From assembly GCA_963969595.1 (NCBI GenBank), contig OZ018411.1:9674501-9738500 (forward strand): 64,000 nt of DNA. Direction: 5' to 3'. Within the stretch, counting starts at the first letter, position 1, and every line of letters begins with the position of its first letter. Shown one piece after another: positions 1 to 12,418 of this stretch. The notes beneath the pieces are model-generated. The model was not told where the DNA came from, made no database searches, and was given only the letters and a program-made list of their open reading frames with translations. The DNA is from Neckera pumila. Taxonomy: Eukaryota; Streptophyta; Bryopsida; Hypnales; Neckeraceae. The position numbers and the translations under genes are program-made.

Positions 1-1241
1 TATCTCTAACGCACGATGTCTCATAAAATATGAAGATTTCAAAGGACATTTGACCTGACAAGGTAGATTTTGGTGGACGTTGCAGAGAACATTGATTTTT
101 TACTATAAATCTAAGTTGATGTTAGTATTGACGGTGACGTTGTATTTGACATGATTGAAATTATGCTGATGTTGTTTGGAACGTCCAAAAAAACATAGAC
201 TACCAAGTCAACAAATAGGTCCATTTTGTCTATGGATAAACTAGTAAAAATTACTACGGGCAATGATAAAATATTGACCATATTAAAAAATTTAAAGGAA
301 GGGCAGCCACATGGCATACTTTGCAAAAAAATGATAATGGATGGATGTGCACCATGGATGAAAAGAGATGGTCTTTATACTGTGGGGTGGTAGGAAGTGA
401 AACAACCCATGTGGGATATGTAAAGCAAGAGTTGTGTTCAATGTAAAGTGTTTGAAATAACATGCTCTAGATGTCTGAAAGAACATCTATATGTCTGAAA
501 CAATGTCTAGATGTCTAAAACAATGTCAAAATTTACAATGGTTAAATTCCCATATTTTAGTTCTCCCATATCTTTTGTCTCACCATGGACGGACAATGAA
601 AATAAATAGGACCTCTTAATCCTTCATTTCACTAACTTTTAATGAATGAATTCCTTCATTTTGCCATCAAAAATTCTCTTGATGGTAGATGGTAAGTTTT
701 ATTTAATTCTTGTTGAATTCTTGTCATTTTGATTGTTTATTTTTTTTAAATAATTTTTTTCTACTGACCTTGTCCTATGGATACAGTATGCAATAATTGA
801 TGTCTTAAAAAATGTCTAAGTAGATGTCTAAATTGACATTTAAAAAAAAAACATTAAAAATTTTTAAACAACATAAAAGTATGTTGACAAGGCATGCCAC
901 GTCAAATATTGGCGGCTCCATGTCACTTTTCCCTTGGTCCACATCAGCAACAAACCGGATGAAATTTTTTTCCTATGTGGCACTGCCCGCCCACGTGGCG
1001 CTTACGTGGAGCTGAATTGTCCGCCAAATGGCACACTTTTGGGACCTTAAAAAGCATGTCATGTGTAATGTCCAAAAAAAAAAGGCCAAATTGGGCATGT
1101 TTTTTGAAAACAGCAGACATTTTTTGCTTGTTTTCCGTAACGCGATTTTAGGTGACATCTACGTTGACTCTTAGACATGTTTTTCCAGACATTAGACAAT
1201 GTTTTTTTTGACATCATAAAAAAGGCCATTTTCTTATAGTG
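1..1241. mobile_element. Non-autonomous CACTA-like element, cut by the window start
   Basis: The right end reads TTTTCTTATAGTG (to 1241), the complement of the plant CACTA terminus CACTATAAGAAAA. The sequence is the reverse complement of the element at 40566-41862, including the inner G-box palindrome (885-904) and many short subterminal motifs around GACGTCTA or AGATGTCTA. By comparison with that copy only about 40 bp of the left terminus lie outside the window. No transposase frame is visible; the ORFs at 824-1158 are chance frames inside the repeat. Subterminal short-motif arrays are known in CACTA elements as transposase-binding sites; that role here is inferred. Confidence 0.75.
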
Positions 1242-2128
1242 AGGACCAAGCTATGTTTTTTTAGGCAATATTGCAATTTTGGGCAACTCATTACGAATGG
1301 AATTTTCATTTTTTTTTTTTTGAAATTTTCACAAAACATGGGACAAGGTTTTTCCTTAAGGCCCAACAATTTTCATAATTTTTGACCACATGGTTAAAAA
1401 GTTATTGTATGATGTGTTACCTATTTTTTCTAGATGGGCAGTCCAAGCAGATTAAAAAAATGACTTTTTTCATAAACAAAAATTTGATAGTGGTTATTTA
1501 GATTCATATACACAAGGAAAGCTTTCAATCATTCCATTTTTATCAATGAAATGAAAAAAATGAGGAATTTTAGTTTCCGGGCATTATGAATTTTCTACTT
1601 GAAAATAAACTTTGAAGTCATTCATTTAACTCAGTTTTGAAAAAAAGAAAATCATCAGATGTAGATTGTATATTACAACATTACAACCATTGGAATTGGA
1701 ATTTTTCAATTCCAATACTAAATCTTTAACAATTTAGTATTTTGAATCATTCTCTACTTCTTTTTAAGTATTTTTTTTTCCTATTTGTTGTCCAAATAAT
1801 TTGAAATTTCTCAATTATGTAGACAGCTTGCCTTGAAGAATGAATCCAGAGAGTAACCACCATTTTGGACATTTTTTCATACAAATGTGATCTTGTGAAG
1901 TGCAATCGGTTTGTAGGGCCAATAAAAGAATTTTTGTCAATTCAAATGCGAATATCTTGCAATCCACTTGGTGGAATTTTCTGAAAATTTTCTACATCTT
2001 CTCAAACTAGCAATTACAATATCCTACGGTTATATGTGTCCAAACATGTTTTAAAATCTTGGTACTTGTACTAGATATGGCAATTTTGGAACAATTTTGG
2101 TGAAAACAAAGTCAAAGAACTTTAGGGG
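1242..2128. mobile_element. TTAA-flanked CCCCTAAA element, copy a (left end lost)
   Basis: The right end is CTTTAGGGG followed by TTAA (2129-2132). The body is an inverted copy of 5498-6424, alignable over about 0.85 kb (for example the GGGCAACTC/GAGCTGCCC segment and the CCCAACAATTTTCATAA segment). The left terminus is missing where the CACTA-like element ends at 1241, so one insertion or deletion has removed it. Non-coding. Confidence 0.6.
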
Positions 2129-2132
2129 TTAA

Positions 2133-2700
2133 ATAACCATTGCATTTCAAGTTCAAAAATTCATAACTAATTCCAAAAAACATGAACGGCTTTATAGATA
2201 TGCCAATTCCATTTTGCATCCTAGGAAAATTAACTAAAAATTGTCTAAAGGAGTTTAGCTTCCCTGAAAAGGCAATTAGCTCTTAAATGATCTCTTCAAT
2301 TAATCTTTAATTTGTTTCCTAATCCCTCTACAAAATAGCAATGAAAAGAAGTGACATTTCCCAAGCCCCCAAGGACAAAGTAGGAAAGAGCACCCCCAAA
2401 TTATGAGAAAAATGTAAAATTTCACCTCATGGCCTCACTGGCGTTACTTCTGAGCCTGGCTTGGAATTCCCTGGCGCTGACGTTGGCCCAATGCACATAT
2501 TAAGTGAGTGCTCCGCCATCCGCCATCCGCCTGGCCCACGTGGCGCCACGCCATGCCAAAGGAAAAAATTACAGGTACAGAGCTGAAATTGTTGATGCTA
2601 AAATTGAAGTTCAAAAATAATTTTAAGAGCATTTTGTGTGCCCTTTGCCATTGGCACAACCAACTGAAAATAAAAATAGTAGAAATTTCTTAAATTTTTA
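2133..2700. other. Intergenic, no gene seen
   Basis: AT-rich unique-looking DNA. The antiparallel ORFs at 2444-2693 lie in a short GC-rich patch with no recognisable domain or splice structure. Confidence 0.5.
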
Positions 2701-2719
2701 ATTCAAAAATCAATTTTAT

Positions 2720-3010
2720 TTGTATGAAGCAGTGCAAGGGCTTTGTTGCAGTGAGAGGTTGCGTACCAATAGAATCCAAATAGAAAGCTTTATGCACAAA
2801 GGAGTGCAAGGGCTTTGTTTTGTGGCATTTGGACGTGCAATGTGAAATTAATGTTTTTTCTAGAATGGAACATTACTTAATTCAATTTTATTAACTTAAA
2901 AAATTACATAACTTTCACACTGTAGGTCCAAATGCCATGAAACTAACATGAATAAAAAGCTCTTTGCATAAAGGAGTGCAAGGGCTTTGTTTTGTGGCAT
3001 TTGGTTCACA
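2720..3010. repeat. Short dispersed direct repeats (GTGCAAGGGCTTTGTT)
   Basis: The 16-mer GTGCAAGGGCTTTGTT occurs at 2732, 2804 and 2976. The last two copies extend into TTGTGGCATTTGG and are preceded by GCA(C/T)AAAGGA, so a unit of about 45 bp was copied at about 172 bp spacing. Confidence 0.7.
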
Positions 3011-3129
3011 TGGCCGCATTGGTTCTTTCTTTATTTAGAGTGAGTTACTTATTGGTTCAACCTTCATGGCTTAACTGACACCTTATTTTCACTTGAATGT
3101 CGTTAATTTCTAAATGTCCAAAGCACCAA

Positions 3130-3720
3130 ATTTTGGTTTCATCAAAATTCTTACGTAACTCAATTTTTTATCCTAAAGTTCTAACTTTTGACTTCGTAGG
3201 TAATTGTTATTTATTGTGAATTTTGACCGTGTCGGTTCATCAAAATTCTTACGTGACTCGTTTTTACCTTAAAGTTCTAACTTTTGACTTCTTAGGTAAT
3301 TATTTTTTACTAGTGAATTTTGACCGTGTTGGTTCATCAAAATTCTCACGTAGTATATTTTTACCTTAAGGTTCTAAATTATCTCTACTTTTAAGTTGTA
3401 TTCTAATATTCCTAAAACATTTCTAATTGATTCCTAAATGAATAAATTACCTTTTATAATTCTTTTTATCTTTAATAATAAATTTTCAATTAATTCTTGC
3501 TAATTGGATAAATTTGGAGTTTTGACTTTTATCTCTTGAGATCAATATTCTTATCTTTTAATCTTCATTTAAAATTTTTAAGAAGGTAAAAGCTTCTTAC
3601 TTTTGACTTCTTGGATAATTGTTGTTTACGGGTGAATTTTGACCATTGTCCTATTCATCAAAATCTTCCGCAATTCTTTTTACCCGAAAGTTCTAAATTA
3701 CTGCTACTTTTATCTTGTAA
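3130..3720. repeat. Tandem repeat, about 98-bp unit
   Basis: Units beginning ATCAAAATTC(T/C) recur at 3141, 3239 and 3336, each holding GTTCTAACTTTTGACTTC, a TAGGTAATT segment and GTGAATTTTGACCGTG. A more decayed copy lies at about 3600-3720. Confidence 0.75.
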
Positions 3721-5493
3721 CCTAAGATTCCTAAAAGATTCCTAAAAGATTCTTCTTGATAACTTCCTCTTTTTATGGCTACTTTTCTTTTAGGATAAAT
3801 TCTAGTAATTTTTCTTAATTGTGGTAAATCCTTTGTAATGGCTATGGTAGATTTCTAAAAGTCTTTAGTAAATTTCCTGTCGGGTTTTTTCCTAATTTCC
3901 TATGAGGCTTCCAATTTTACTTAAAAATCATAAAATTAATGTATAATCTACTAATTTGGAAAAAATGCAAGAATTCTCAGTAAAAACAATCAGTTACTAA
4001 CCTGAACATTGTTGCTTTCCTCGTTGTATAATGCCACCCACTGGTCGACCGGACACTCCAACTCCATCTTCCGTGTTTGGTGTTTTGGCGTTTGCTTTTT
4101 TATAACCTTTTTAATGGTTTTGAGAAATCACAATTTCTTTTTCCAAGTATTTCTTTTCTTTTCTTTCTTTTCTTTTTTCTTTCAAGTGTTTTCTTTTCTT
4201 TTGGAGATATTTCATAGGAAATAAATCTAATCAAATCTAATATCAACTTTCAAAGATATTTTGTAGGAATAAAATCTAACAAAATCTAATACCAACTTTT
4301 GGCTAATTCCCTTGGAATCAAACAAGGTCTTGAAACAAAGTTTATCTAACTTTTTCTAACTAAGAACTAACTTGAGAATATTTAGAGATCCAATATTCTT
4401 CTTTTTTATTGTTTTCCTTTTGTCTTCAAATCTAAATGCTAAATATAACTACAAAAGTCAAACTATTTTCTATGGGTGGTTCTAATCACTAACCTTCCTT
4501 TCTTCTTCTTCCTTCAACTACTAAGTACTAATTTGTTGTCTTAGTTCCCATTGTTTGCTTGGAGGTTTTGTTAGTTTGAAGCTTGAGTTCCACAACAAAG
4601 TTCTGTCAATTTTTGCACGTCCAGGATGTATTGCAAATGGATCTGGCCTGTTGTTCAAATACAACCTCACCACTCTCTCAGGTTTGTAATTCACTCAACC
4701 TTTTCTCTGGTTTGTAATTCAATCAACTCCTCCCACTCTCTCTAGTGTACTTGGGATTCTGAGCTTTCAAAGCCTGGTCAACTCTGGGTTGACTTTGTTT
4801 GTGCTGATTTCTTGAGCTCTAAAGTCTTTGCAGACCCTTTGATGATTTTTAATGAATTCTGGGGTACTCTGGAGCTGGTCAAACTAAGTTGACTTCCACT
4901 AATCTGAATTTTTGAAGCCTCCAAGGCCTCATCGGCTCTCTGGTGATTTTTTGGGCTTTTTTGCTTCCAATTGTGGTCCAATCTTGCTAAATTTGAAATT
5001 TCAAGCTCCTTCCTCTCAGTCCTTTACTTCTACAGAAAATGTTAATCTAGGCAACGATTGGTGGAAAAAACTATAAGAAATACCAAAATTTGGGACCCTT
5101 AGGATATCACCCCAGTTTGGTCGTTTTGTTTCTAATGTATGTGAAAAATTTAGTCACCGTGCTTGCACTGACAGGCCCTGTCGGCTCTTCCAATGAACTG
5201 CCGACCCCCTTGGATTGCCGGCCTCCTTTTGGTTGACTGCCTAGCCTTGAGCTGCTAGCCTCCTTCTGGTTGACTGTTTGGTTTGTTGGGCCCTTTCTGG
5301 ACTCAAATTCTGAACTTCTATTGGGTTTTTTTAAATACCAACTAACTTAATGGCCGTTGCTCGCCAATATTTGGGTCTCCTTTGAGGACCTTTTAACAAA
5401 AACTTAAAATGGAAATTCTAACTAGGTACGAAGCTTTGTCGTATTAGAGGAGTTAGCTTTGAATTTTGGATGATTTTGACAAGGAAATTTAAT
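3721..5493. other. Intergenic, no gene seen
   Basis: AT-rich DNA with pyrimidine-rich runs (about 4130-4210, TTTCTTTTCTTTC type). The ORFs are short and show no domain, splice pattern or coding-like composition. Confidence 0.5.
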
Positions 5494-5497
5494 TTAA

Positions 5498-6424
5498 CCC
5501 CTAAAGGACGGAGACTATGTTTTCACCAAAAACGCTTCAAAACTGCCATTTCGAATACAAGTACCAAATTTTAGAAAAAAAACATTTTTGGACACATGTA
5601 ACCGTAGGATCTTGTAGTAAATTGGTTTGAGAAGATGTGGGAAAAAATTCAGAATTTTCCACCATATAGATTTGCAAGATATTAGTGTTTGAATTGAGAA
5701 AAAGCCTATTTTTGTCCCTGCAAAAAATCGGGCAGCTGCACTTCACAAGGTCACATTTGTATGAAAAAATGTCCAAAATGGTGGTTACTCTTTGGATTCA
5801 TTTTTGAAGTCAAGTTGGCTATATGCTTGAAAATTTTCAGATCATTTGGAATTGTACAACATATAGGAAAAAAATAGTAAGTAGAAAGAAGTAGAGAATG
5901 ACTCAAAACACTAAATTGTTAAGAATTTAATTATAGAATTGAAAAATGCCAATCCCAAAGGTTATAATGTTGTAATAACCTATCTACACTCAAGGTTTTT
6001 ATTTTTTTTCAAAAATATTGAAAACTGAGTTAAATAATGGACTTCAAAGTTTATTTTAGAGTAGGGAATCCACAACTACCCGCAAACTAGAACCCCTCAT
6101 AATTTTGATTTCATAAACCAAAATGAAATAATTCCAGACCTAAAATTGCATATATAGATTTGAAGAACCAGTTTCAAATTTTTATTTTTTTTTAAAATGA
6201 TTTTTTAAGAATTTTTTGAGCTGCCCGCCGAGCAATGAAAATGACATATTATGCAATAACTTTTTGACAATGTAGTCAAATGTTATGAAAATTGTTGGGC
6301 CTTAAAGCTACTCCTCGAGAAAATGCTGTGTGAAAATTTCAAAGAAAAAAAACAAAAACTCCGCTTGTAGTGAGCTGCCCAAAAAAGCTATATTCTCAAA
6401 AAAGCATGTTCAGGCATTTAGGGG
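5498..6424. mobile_element. TTAA-flanked CCCCTAAA element, copy b
   Basis: It begins CCCCTAAAGG and ends CATTTAGGGG, with TTAA directly outside both ends (5494-5497 and 6425-6428). At 927 bp it is inverted relative to copy a. It has no coding capacity. TTAA target duplication with a C-rich terminus is the pattern of piggyBac-type elements; membership in that superfamily is an inference from the ends only. Confidence 0.65.
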
Positions 6425-6428
6425 TTAA

Positions 6429-8270
6429 TCTAATGAAAACTAAGTCCGGGGTGATAACTTTGCGGTATTAGAGGGGTTAACTTCAATTTCTGGACAACTT
6501 TGGCAAAGGAAATTCTTGACGACAAGAGTTTGGTTCTAATCCAAACTTTTCCAAAACACTTATGACTCTTCTAAGGACAATGTTTTCAAACATCAAGGCT
6601 CTAGGGGGATGTTCTATGACATGAAGTTAAGATTTCCCACACAAGGAGCTCGGTTGAAGGGGTTATAAACCACGGTTATCTAAACATCAACAAAAAGAAA
6701 CATACAACGCGGGTAATTTCAACTCAAGTACATGTAAGCAAGTAAGTGTTTCAAAGGGACTCCGACGTCCTTTGAAAGAGCTCAAAACATAAGAGAACAT
6801 TTGATAAAAATCAAGGAGCAAAGCTTCAAATGCACTAAACAAGTGTTTGGCGGAAAACTACCAATTTCAACAACGCAGGCGCGTTTTGGCCAAAGCTTTA
6901 CGAAAATGAAAAGGGGTGCAAAGAAAGGGGAGGAGAGGGCCTTATATACTTGCTCAAGGCCCTCACCTTCCCTCCAATTACTTATTTCTATTCCTAGGTA
7001 AATCCAAATTAACCTAATTATAAATCTACACTACTGTTGTGATTACTCTAACTTTTGGAGAAATGCTCCAAATTCTAAACCAATTGCGCTATTGTCTTCA
7101 GAAGATCCAAATTAGTCCAAGGGCCCTCCAATCCCTTATTTCCAAGTCATTTTGTACGTTAAAATCAATGTTTAGCGTATCGCCAAAAAATTGTAAAAAT
7201 CCAATTATTGGAGATAATTTTGTTTTGAAGTTTTGACTGACCTGGGTTGTTGATATGGTCCAAGATAGTAAGAAAAGAGTCCAAGTTGACTCCAATAGGA
7301 AATTGTGAGCTCCTGATGTACCGGTCAATGTAACGAATGTTTTAAAATTCGTTAGTGCCGTTGGTTCTGGTACTTGTCAGAGTCGGAATGTAATGGAATT
7401 TGGTTGAGCGATTTATTAGCACTAAACATTCTATCCTAATTTTTAGTGAGATTTTACCACCACTTTGGGCTTTTCTAGGAATTTCCCAATGCATAAAAAC
7501 ACAGTTGACTTCCTAGGGAGTATTTCCGCAATTCAAAAAATTATGAAACTTTTTGGGCAACCTCTAGGAAGTTTTCAAATGCCATGTGCAAGCTTAAAAC
7601 TTTGTTTGCACTAATCAAAGGAGTGTCTGATGTAATATCTTCCAGTTTAATTTCCACCCGGAAGGAAATCATTCTGGATATAGGGTTAATTCCCTCCCGA
7701 GGGGGGAGGAAATCATTCTTGGTCTAGGAAATCCGGCAATTGGACTTCACTATTACGCTCTTGGCTTGTTTCTTGGTTAGATTGTGGATTGCCCGTAGTC
7801 ATAGTCTTGGTTTTCACCATTATTGTCACATGATTTCTTCCTTAATCTTTTGTCTTTCTATTCTAAGTATACACTTTTGCTTGTTAAATCCTTCAGTAGT
7901 CTATATTTAGTTGATTCTATGCTTTGGCCATCAGGGCTTAATATCATCTCAACCCTCAAATGTCTTCTCAAACACCTAAGTAGACCTAAATTTTAGTAAA
8001 TAGAAGTGTTTAGAGCCCTTCCGGACTTCTTGCACAATTCTCACCACATTTGTAGGGATTTTGCCCAAACGCCATGTGAATACACTTATAACGTCTTTTG
8101 AACTCTAATTAATGTTAATATGAGCAAAAAACAAAAACAAGAAAATTTTGAGGCTCAAGTGCAAACTTGGGGGCTCACACCATTGGAATTTATGAGGATC
8201 CCATGCCAACCTGTCAACACGTCTGTAATAAAGAAGAAAAGACTTCTTTTGAGGGCCCCGGTGCCGTCAT
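6429..8270. other. Intergenic, no gene seen
   Basis: No credible coding region. The segment 7100-8270 lies downstream, in minus-strand sense, of the LINE remnant and could include its decayed 3' tail, but I see no poly(A) or poly(T) boundary to prove this. Confidence 0.4.
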
Positions 8271-9290
8271 TCAAATACGGAAAAAAGTCTCACAAAACTG
8301 AAAGGGTGCACCGCCGTGCAAACCTTGTGGATCAGAAAAAGTTTGCTCCAGCAAGTAGTTAGACGTGGGTAATACCTCAAAAGTTCGAATGCTAGTTGGA
8401 ATAATCCAGTCACGATATTGCCCTCTAAGTGTAATCAGAATTTCCTGTGAGGCGTAGCAAATTAAGGTCGGTGTGCCATCATTGCCTACAAAGCCCCCAA
8501 TCCACTCACCTTCAATAGACACCAGCTAGATCCAAGTTAGCAAGTTGCCCCAAGAGTTACCAAGACTTCTAGTTGCAGCATCCCAGGCTCCTCTCTCATT
8601 GTCATACAGGCCGAACTTAACTGTAGCTTCATTACAAGTTAGAAAGCGATTCCCTAGCCATGCATCACCACTGCGACGCAGGCCCGCCCTATTTAATTGG
8701 GCTACCCGTCTACATGCAAAATCTGGGCCTATTTGGATAGAGAAAGGGGACAACCAAAAGGACTCGCTCATGAGTTCTTCAGGGCACACTGATTGAACAG
8801 GGGCCAAATTATCCACAAGCTTCCGCCAAGCATCATTGGTCCGATTCCAAGTCTTGGAGCCTTGCTTGGATTGGAACCTTATCAAGGTGAAACATTCAAG
8901 GCTAGGAGCCCAGTTACCACCACTATAAAGCTGATAGTGGAACAAGTGGAACCTCAACATGACATGAAGATTAGATGATCTTGGTTCACATGCCTTAATT
9001 ACCTATCTACCCATAAGGGCAATCAAAGCATCCACCGGGTTCACAAGACCTATACCTCTTGTAGCTTTGTCTTGACAACACTATAACCATGCTACCTTGA
9101 TCCTAGATTGATGTAGAATACCGGACCACATAAAGTTTTGTATGGCGCCTTTGCACTTCGTTACCCCTACTAAGGAGCCTGCCCATATGGCAATAAAAAA
9201 GAATAGGGATGAGAGGAGTACATGATTCACAATAATGGTGCGGGGTGGTTGCAAGAAACACCAACCGTTTTTTGGAGCGTTTTATCACAC
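8271..9290 (-). pseudogene. LINE ORF2 3' remnant (post-reverse-transcriptase region)
   Basis: Read on the minus strand across a few frame changes. From about 9235 there is a segment with IQNFMWSG and RIKVAW followed by a one-base stop, then GIGLVNPVDALIALM and VIKACEPRSSNLHVMLRF, then a 144-residue open stretch (8960-8526) with GGNWAPSLECFTLIRFQSK and WNRTNDAWRKLV. A third stretch (8522-8271) ends in a D-P-Q-G-L-H-G-G-x-P-F motif. This order is what I recognise as the C-terminal, zf-RVT-side part of plant LINE polyproteins. The endonuclease and catalytic RT domains are absent, so it is a 5'-truncated, frameshifted copy. Confidence 0.7.
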
Positions 9291-9895
9291 CCTAGTTTTT
9301 GATTTTTGTTTTGGCTATAACTTCTGTGTTTTAGGTCCAAATGACTCAAAATTTATATAAAAGCTACATATAACCATTACATACTTTACCTAATTTTTTA
9401 GAATTTAAAAAAAATAATCTACTATTTTTAAACAACCCCAAAGATTTCTCACAATGGCCGATTTAGGGGGTTTTAGCACCATTTAAGCGCAAAAAAAACG
9501 AATTTTGAGCTGAAATTTTGAGAGGATGGTCTCTTAGTAGACCAATAGCTACTATCCACAGGAATTTTAAAAATACTTATTTTTATGTGGTGTAGAGTTC
9601 CACAAAGAGAGCTTCTTTCTTCATTTTTTTTCAAAGATGCAAAACAACATTTTGGTGAATTTTTTGGTCAAATCTCATCACCAAAAAGTCTTCTCAAATA
9701 TTTGATTTTTATATAATTTTTCAAAAAAAAATCCTATTTTTTACAAATTAAAATGTTAGAAGTGGTATTTTCTTCACTAGACTTTTGGACATAGAATTCA
9801 GGTGAAGAAAATATTTGAAGAAACTTCAGGTGAAGAAAATATTTGGATGACTTTTAGTGTAGTATTCAACACCTTAACCCCTAAAGTTGTTTTAA
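9291..9895. other. Intergenic, no gene seen
   Basis: AT-rich DNA. A second TTAACCCCTAAAG terminus sits at 9874, 18 bp outside the start of copy c, as if the end had been duplicated. Confidence 0.5.
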
Positions 9896-10820
9896 CCCCT
9901 AAAGGACCATTTGTCCCCTTGGGGGACAATTCGGGTCCGGGCAGGTTCCTACTGTCTCAATTTTTAGTAATATTTTTTGGTATTTTTTGAGGTTGTATAT
10001 TTTTTCAAGAGCTTTGTGAATATATAGCTTTTATTTTAATTGATGCCTAGGAGAAAAAATTATGGCACAATAAGCAAAATTGGAGTTCGGCGGGTAGCCC
10101 AAAAAAAATCACAAAAAGTCAAAATAATTGTGATTTTTCAAATTTTCTTCTCACAAATTATATTTTTGTCTACATTCAAAGCTTTGTTTCATTCATTTGG
10201 ACTAATAATGAAAAAGTTATAGACAATCTTAGTTTTTCGGGCAATCTAAGCATCTTCTTGAAAAAATAACATGTAGAATTCGTTTTTCAATGCAATTTTT
10301 AGAATTTTTCAAATTTTTTTGTTAGATAAAGTTAGATTTTCTTGCTAGAACAATCTCACTATTGGGATTATTGTGATTCAATTCCATCTAAAAGCTATTA
10401 ACAATTTAGTTTTCTCTTCTATTTTGAACCCACCTCTACTTAACAATTTTTTAATGAGTGAAAATTATGTGCTTTTTATCCTAGATTTTTTGGGAGATTC
10501 TTGACTCAACTACTTACCATAAATAAGTAGAAATCAAAGTCCATAGTGCAAAAATTTTGAACTAAAAAGGCTCAAAGCCAAAAAATCTAGTCAAGCAAGG
10601 TGCCAAAAAACTTGTTTTCTTCACTTTAAATGCATATATCTTGCAATCTATATGGTCAAGGTTTTTGGGATTTCTTCCGCTTATTCATATACTAGTCAAA
10701 TATAAGATTTTACGGTTGGATATGTAAGAAAAAATAATTTTTAAAGCTCTTTTCTCAATGCAATAGAAATGACAGTTTTGAGTGTTTTTTGATAGGAAAA
10801 TCACCTTGGTCCTTTAGGGG
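9896..10820. mobile_element. TTAA-flanked CCCCTAAA element, copy c
   Basis: TTAA (9892-9895), then CCCCTAAAGGACCA at the left. At the right, TGGTCCTTTAGGGG then TTAA (10821-10824). The 14-bp termini are perfectly complementary and the element is 925 bp. The body aligns with copy d at 37000-37852, for example TTTTTGTCTACATT and GTTATAGACAATCTT. Confidence 0.75.
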
Positions 10821-10824
10821 TTAA

Positions 10825-11204
10825 AACCAAAATAGTTTTTGACTTAATAAGGCCCTACAATTAGAAGTTCTTCAAAATGTATAAAAATTTATTACAACTC
10901 ATTTTGTCCAAGGTGTTGTTTTTGTGCAATTTTGAAAGCATTTTCTTATTTTTGAACCAAAGAATTTCAAAGATTCAATGTAGTTCAAAGATGGCATTTG
11001 AATATTATTAGCGTAATAAGAGATCAAGGTCTAAGTGGTAAAGTTCCAAATCTATGTCCTAAGTTCACTCCTACTCCTAAAGAGAAGGATCCAAGAAAAT
11101 CAAAGTTAGTGCCACAAGGATGAGTGTATAACATTGTATAACCAAACAATGGTCTTTTCCATATTAGGAAGGTATGATGCTCAATTGTTAGAAACCTGAG
11201 AAGG
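10825..11204. other. Intergenic, no gene seen
   Basis: AT-rich; nothing coding or repetitive recognised. Confidence 0.4.
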
Positions 11205-11860
11205 ACTTAATAATTAATTCAAGGATTGGAGTTGGCTCAGGACCGATCAATAAGACAACTTTGTTCACTGTAAGGAGCCCCTTTTAAAGGATGCAAATAG
11301 GGACTTCAACCTCGGGGAGGGACTTATCAATCAATTCAAGGATTGGGGTTGGTTGAGGAGCCATAGAAGATAATTTTATTCATTGTAGGGGGCTGCTTTT
11401 CAAGGATGCAATGAGGACTTCTGCCTCAGGGATAAGTCCCTCCCTGAGACAAAAGTCCCTGTTTGTATCCTTTAAAAGAGGCTCTTTGCAGTCATAGTTG
11501 TCATATCAGACAGAATCGGACGAATCGGACGGAATCAGGGTTGACTGGCTGCAAACTTTGGAGGCCAATAACTTTTGCACAAATTATCCAAATTAGACAT
11601 ATGAGATTTTTTCGGCATCTATAGAAACAAAAGTTATTGGCCTCCAAAGTTTGCAGCCAGTCAACCCTGATTTCGTCCGATTCGTCCAATTCTGTCTGAT
11701 ATGACAACTCTGCTTGCAGTGAATAAAGTTGTCTTATTGATCAATTCCAAAATTGGAGTTAGTTGAGGAGCCATAGAAGACAATTTTGTTCACTATAGGG
11801 GTCCACTTTTCAAGGATGCAACATGGACCCTTACCTCATTGATAATCAATGTTATGTGAA
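11205..11860. repeat. Degenerate tandem array of about 125 bp, interrupted by a MITE
   Basis: Direct copies begin near 11218, 11335 and 11740. They share TCAAGGATTGG(A/G)GTTGG, GGAGCCATAGAAGA and a TTTTCAAGGATGCAA segment. An inverted fragment lies at about 11440-11490. The hAT-like MITE at 11493-11712 splits one unit. Confidence 0.65.
11493..11712. mobile_element. hAT-like foldback MITE
   Basis: 220 bp. The termini are CATAGTTGTCATATCAGACA and its near-perfect complement ending TGACAACTCTG. The arms pair for about 80 bp, including TTTGGAGGCCAATAACTTTTG. Flanking 8-mers TTTGCAGT (11485-11492) and CTTGCAGT (11713-11720) differ by one base and fit the 8-bp target duplication of hAT elements. 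CAGAGTTGTC-type ends are also hAT-like. Non-coding. Confidence 0.7.
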
Positions 11861-12035
11861 GTTCAATGTCTTTGCGTTGAACATTATACAATGAACATCT
11901 ATGATTTATGGAAAGAAGCTGTTGAGAACTTGCTTGATCTGTGATCCTACCTCCCCTCACTCACTATGGTCGGTCGCCCAGGGGTCGCAACTTATTTATG
12001 TTAACTTTACTTGCATGAGGAGAAGCAAGAATCCT

Positions 12036-12140
12036 ACACAAAATAGTGAAATTAGGTTGCCCCAGACTATAGTTGACCATGTCTGAAAGTGTTTGATATT
12101 AGAAATTAGTGTGGGGCAACCTAATTTCACTATTTTGTGT
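12036..12140. repeat. Perfect 29-bp inverted repeat with 47-bp spacer
   Basis: The arm at 12036-12064 (beginning ACACAAAATAGTG) is exactly complementary to 12112-12140. The same terminus recurs at 53690-53716, so these are probably the ends of a small transposable element. Confidence 0.75.
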
Positions 12141-12418
12141 ACTGATTTTCGAAGTCTTAATGAATATACAAATGCGTCAACAAAAGAACACTACTATAGC
12201 AGTATAGCCCACAGTACTGCCATGAATTTGGGGACTACACCTGTAGACGTACTTAACGCAAGAGCTGGAGAGCCCCTTTCGTCTAATTTTCCTGTCTCTC
12301 AATTTCTTCTCCTGGACCACCGCACTCTTTGCAGCAGGAGTCACGCCGTAAGAAATAGAAAAGGAAGCTTCGGTCGGAAATGGTCAGAGCCACTTGGTGA
12401 CACCGAACCCCAATCAAT

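Noticed and set aside
824..1158. Antiparallel ORFs at the left edge, and similar ones at 40639-40951
   Set aside because: They are the same non-coding CACTA-like segment in two orientations; no protein is conserved between the copies beyond DNA identity.
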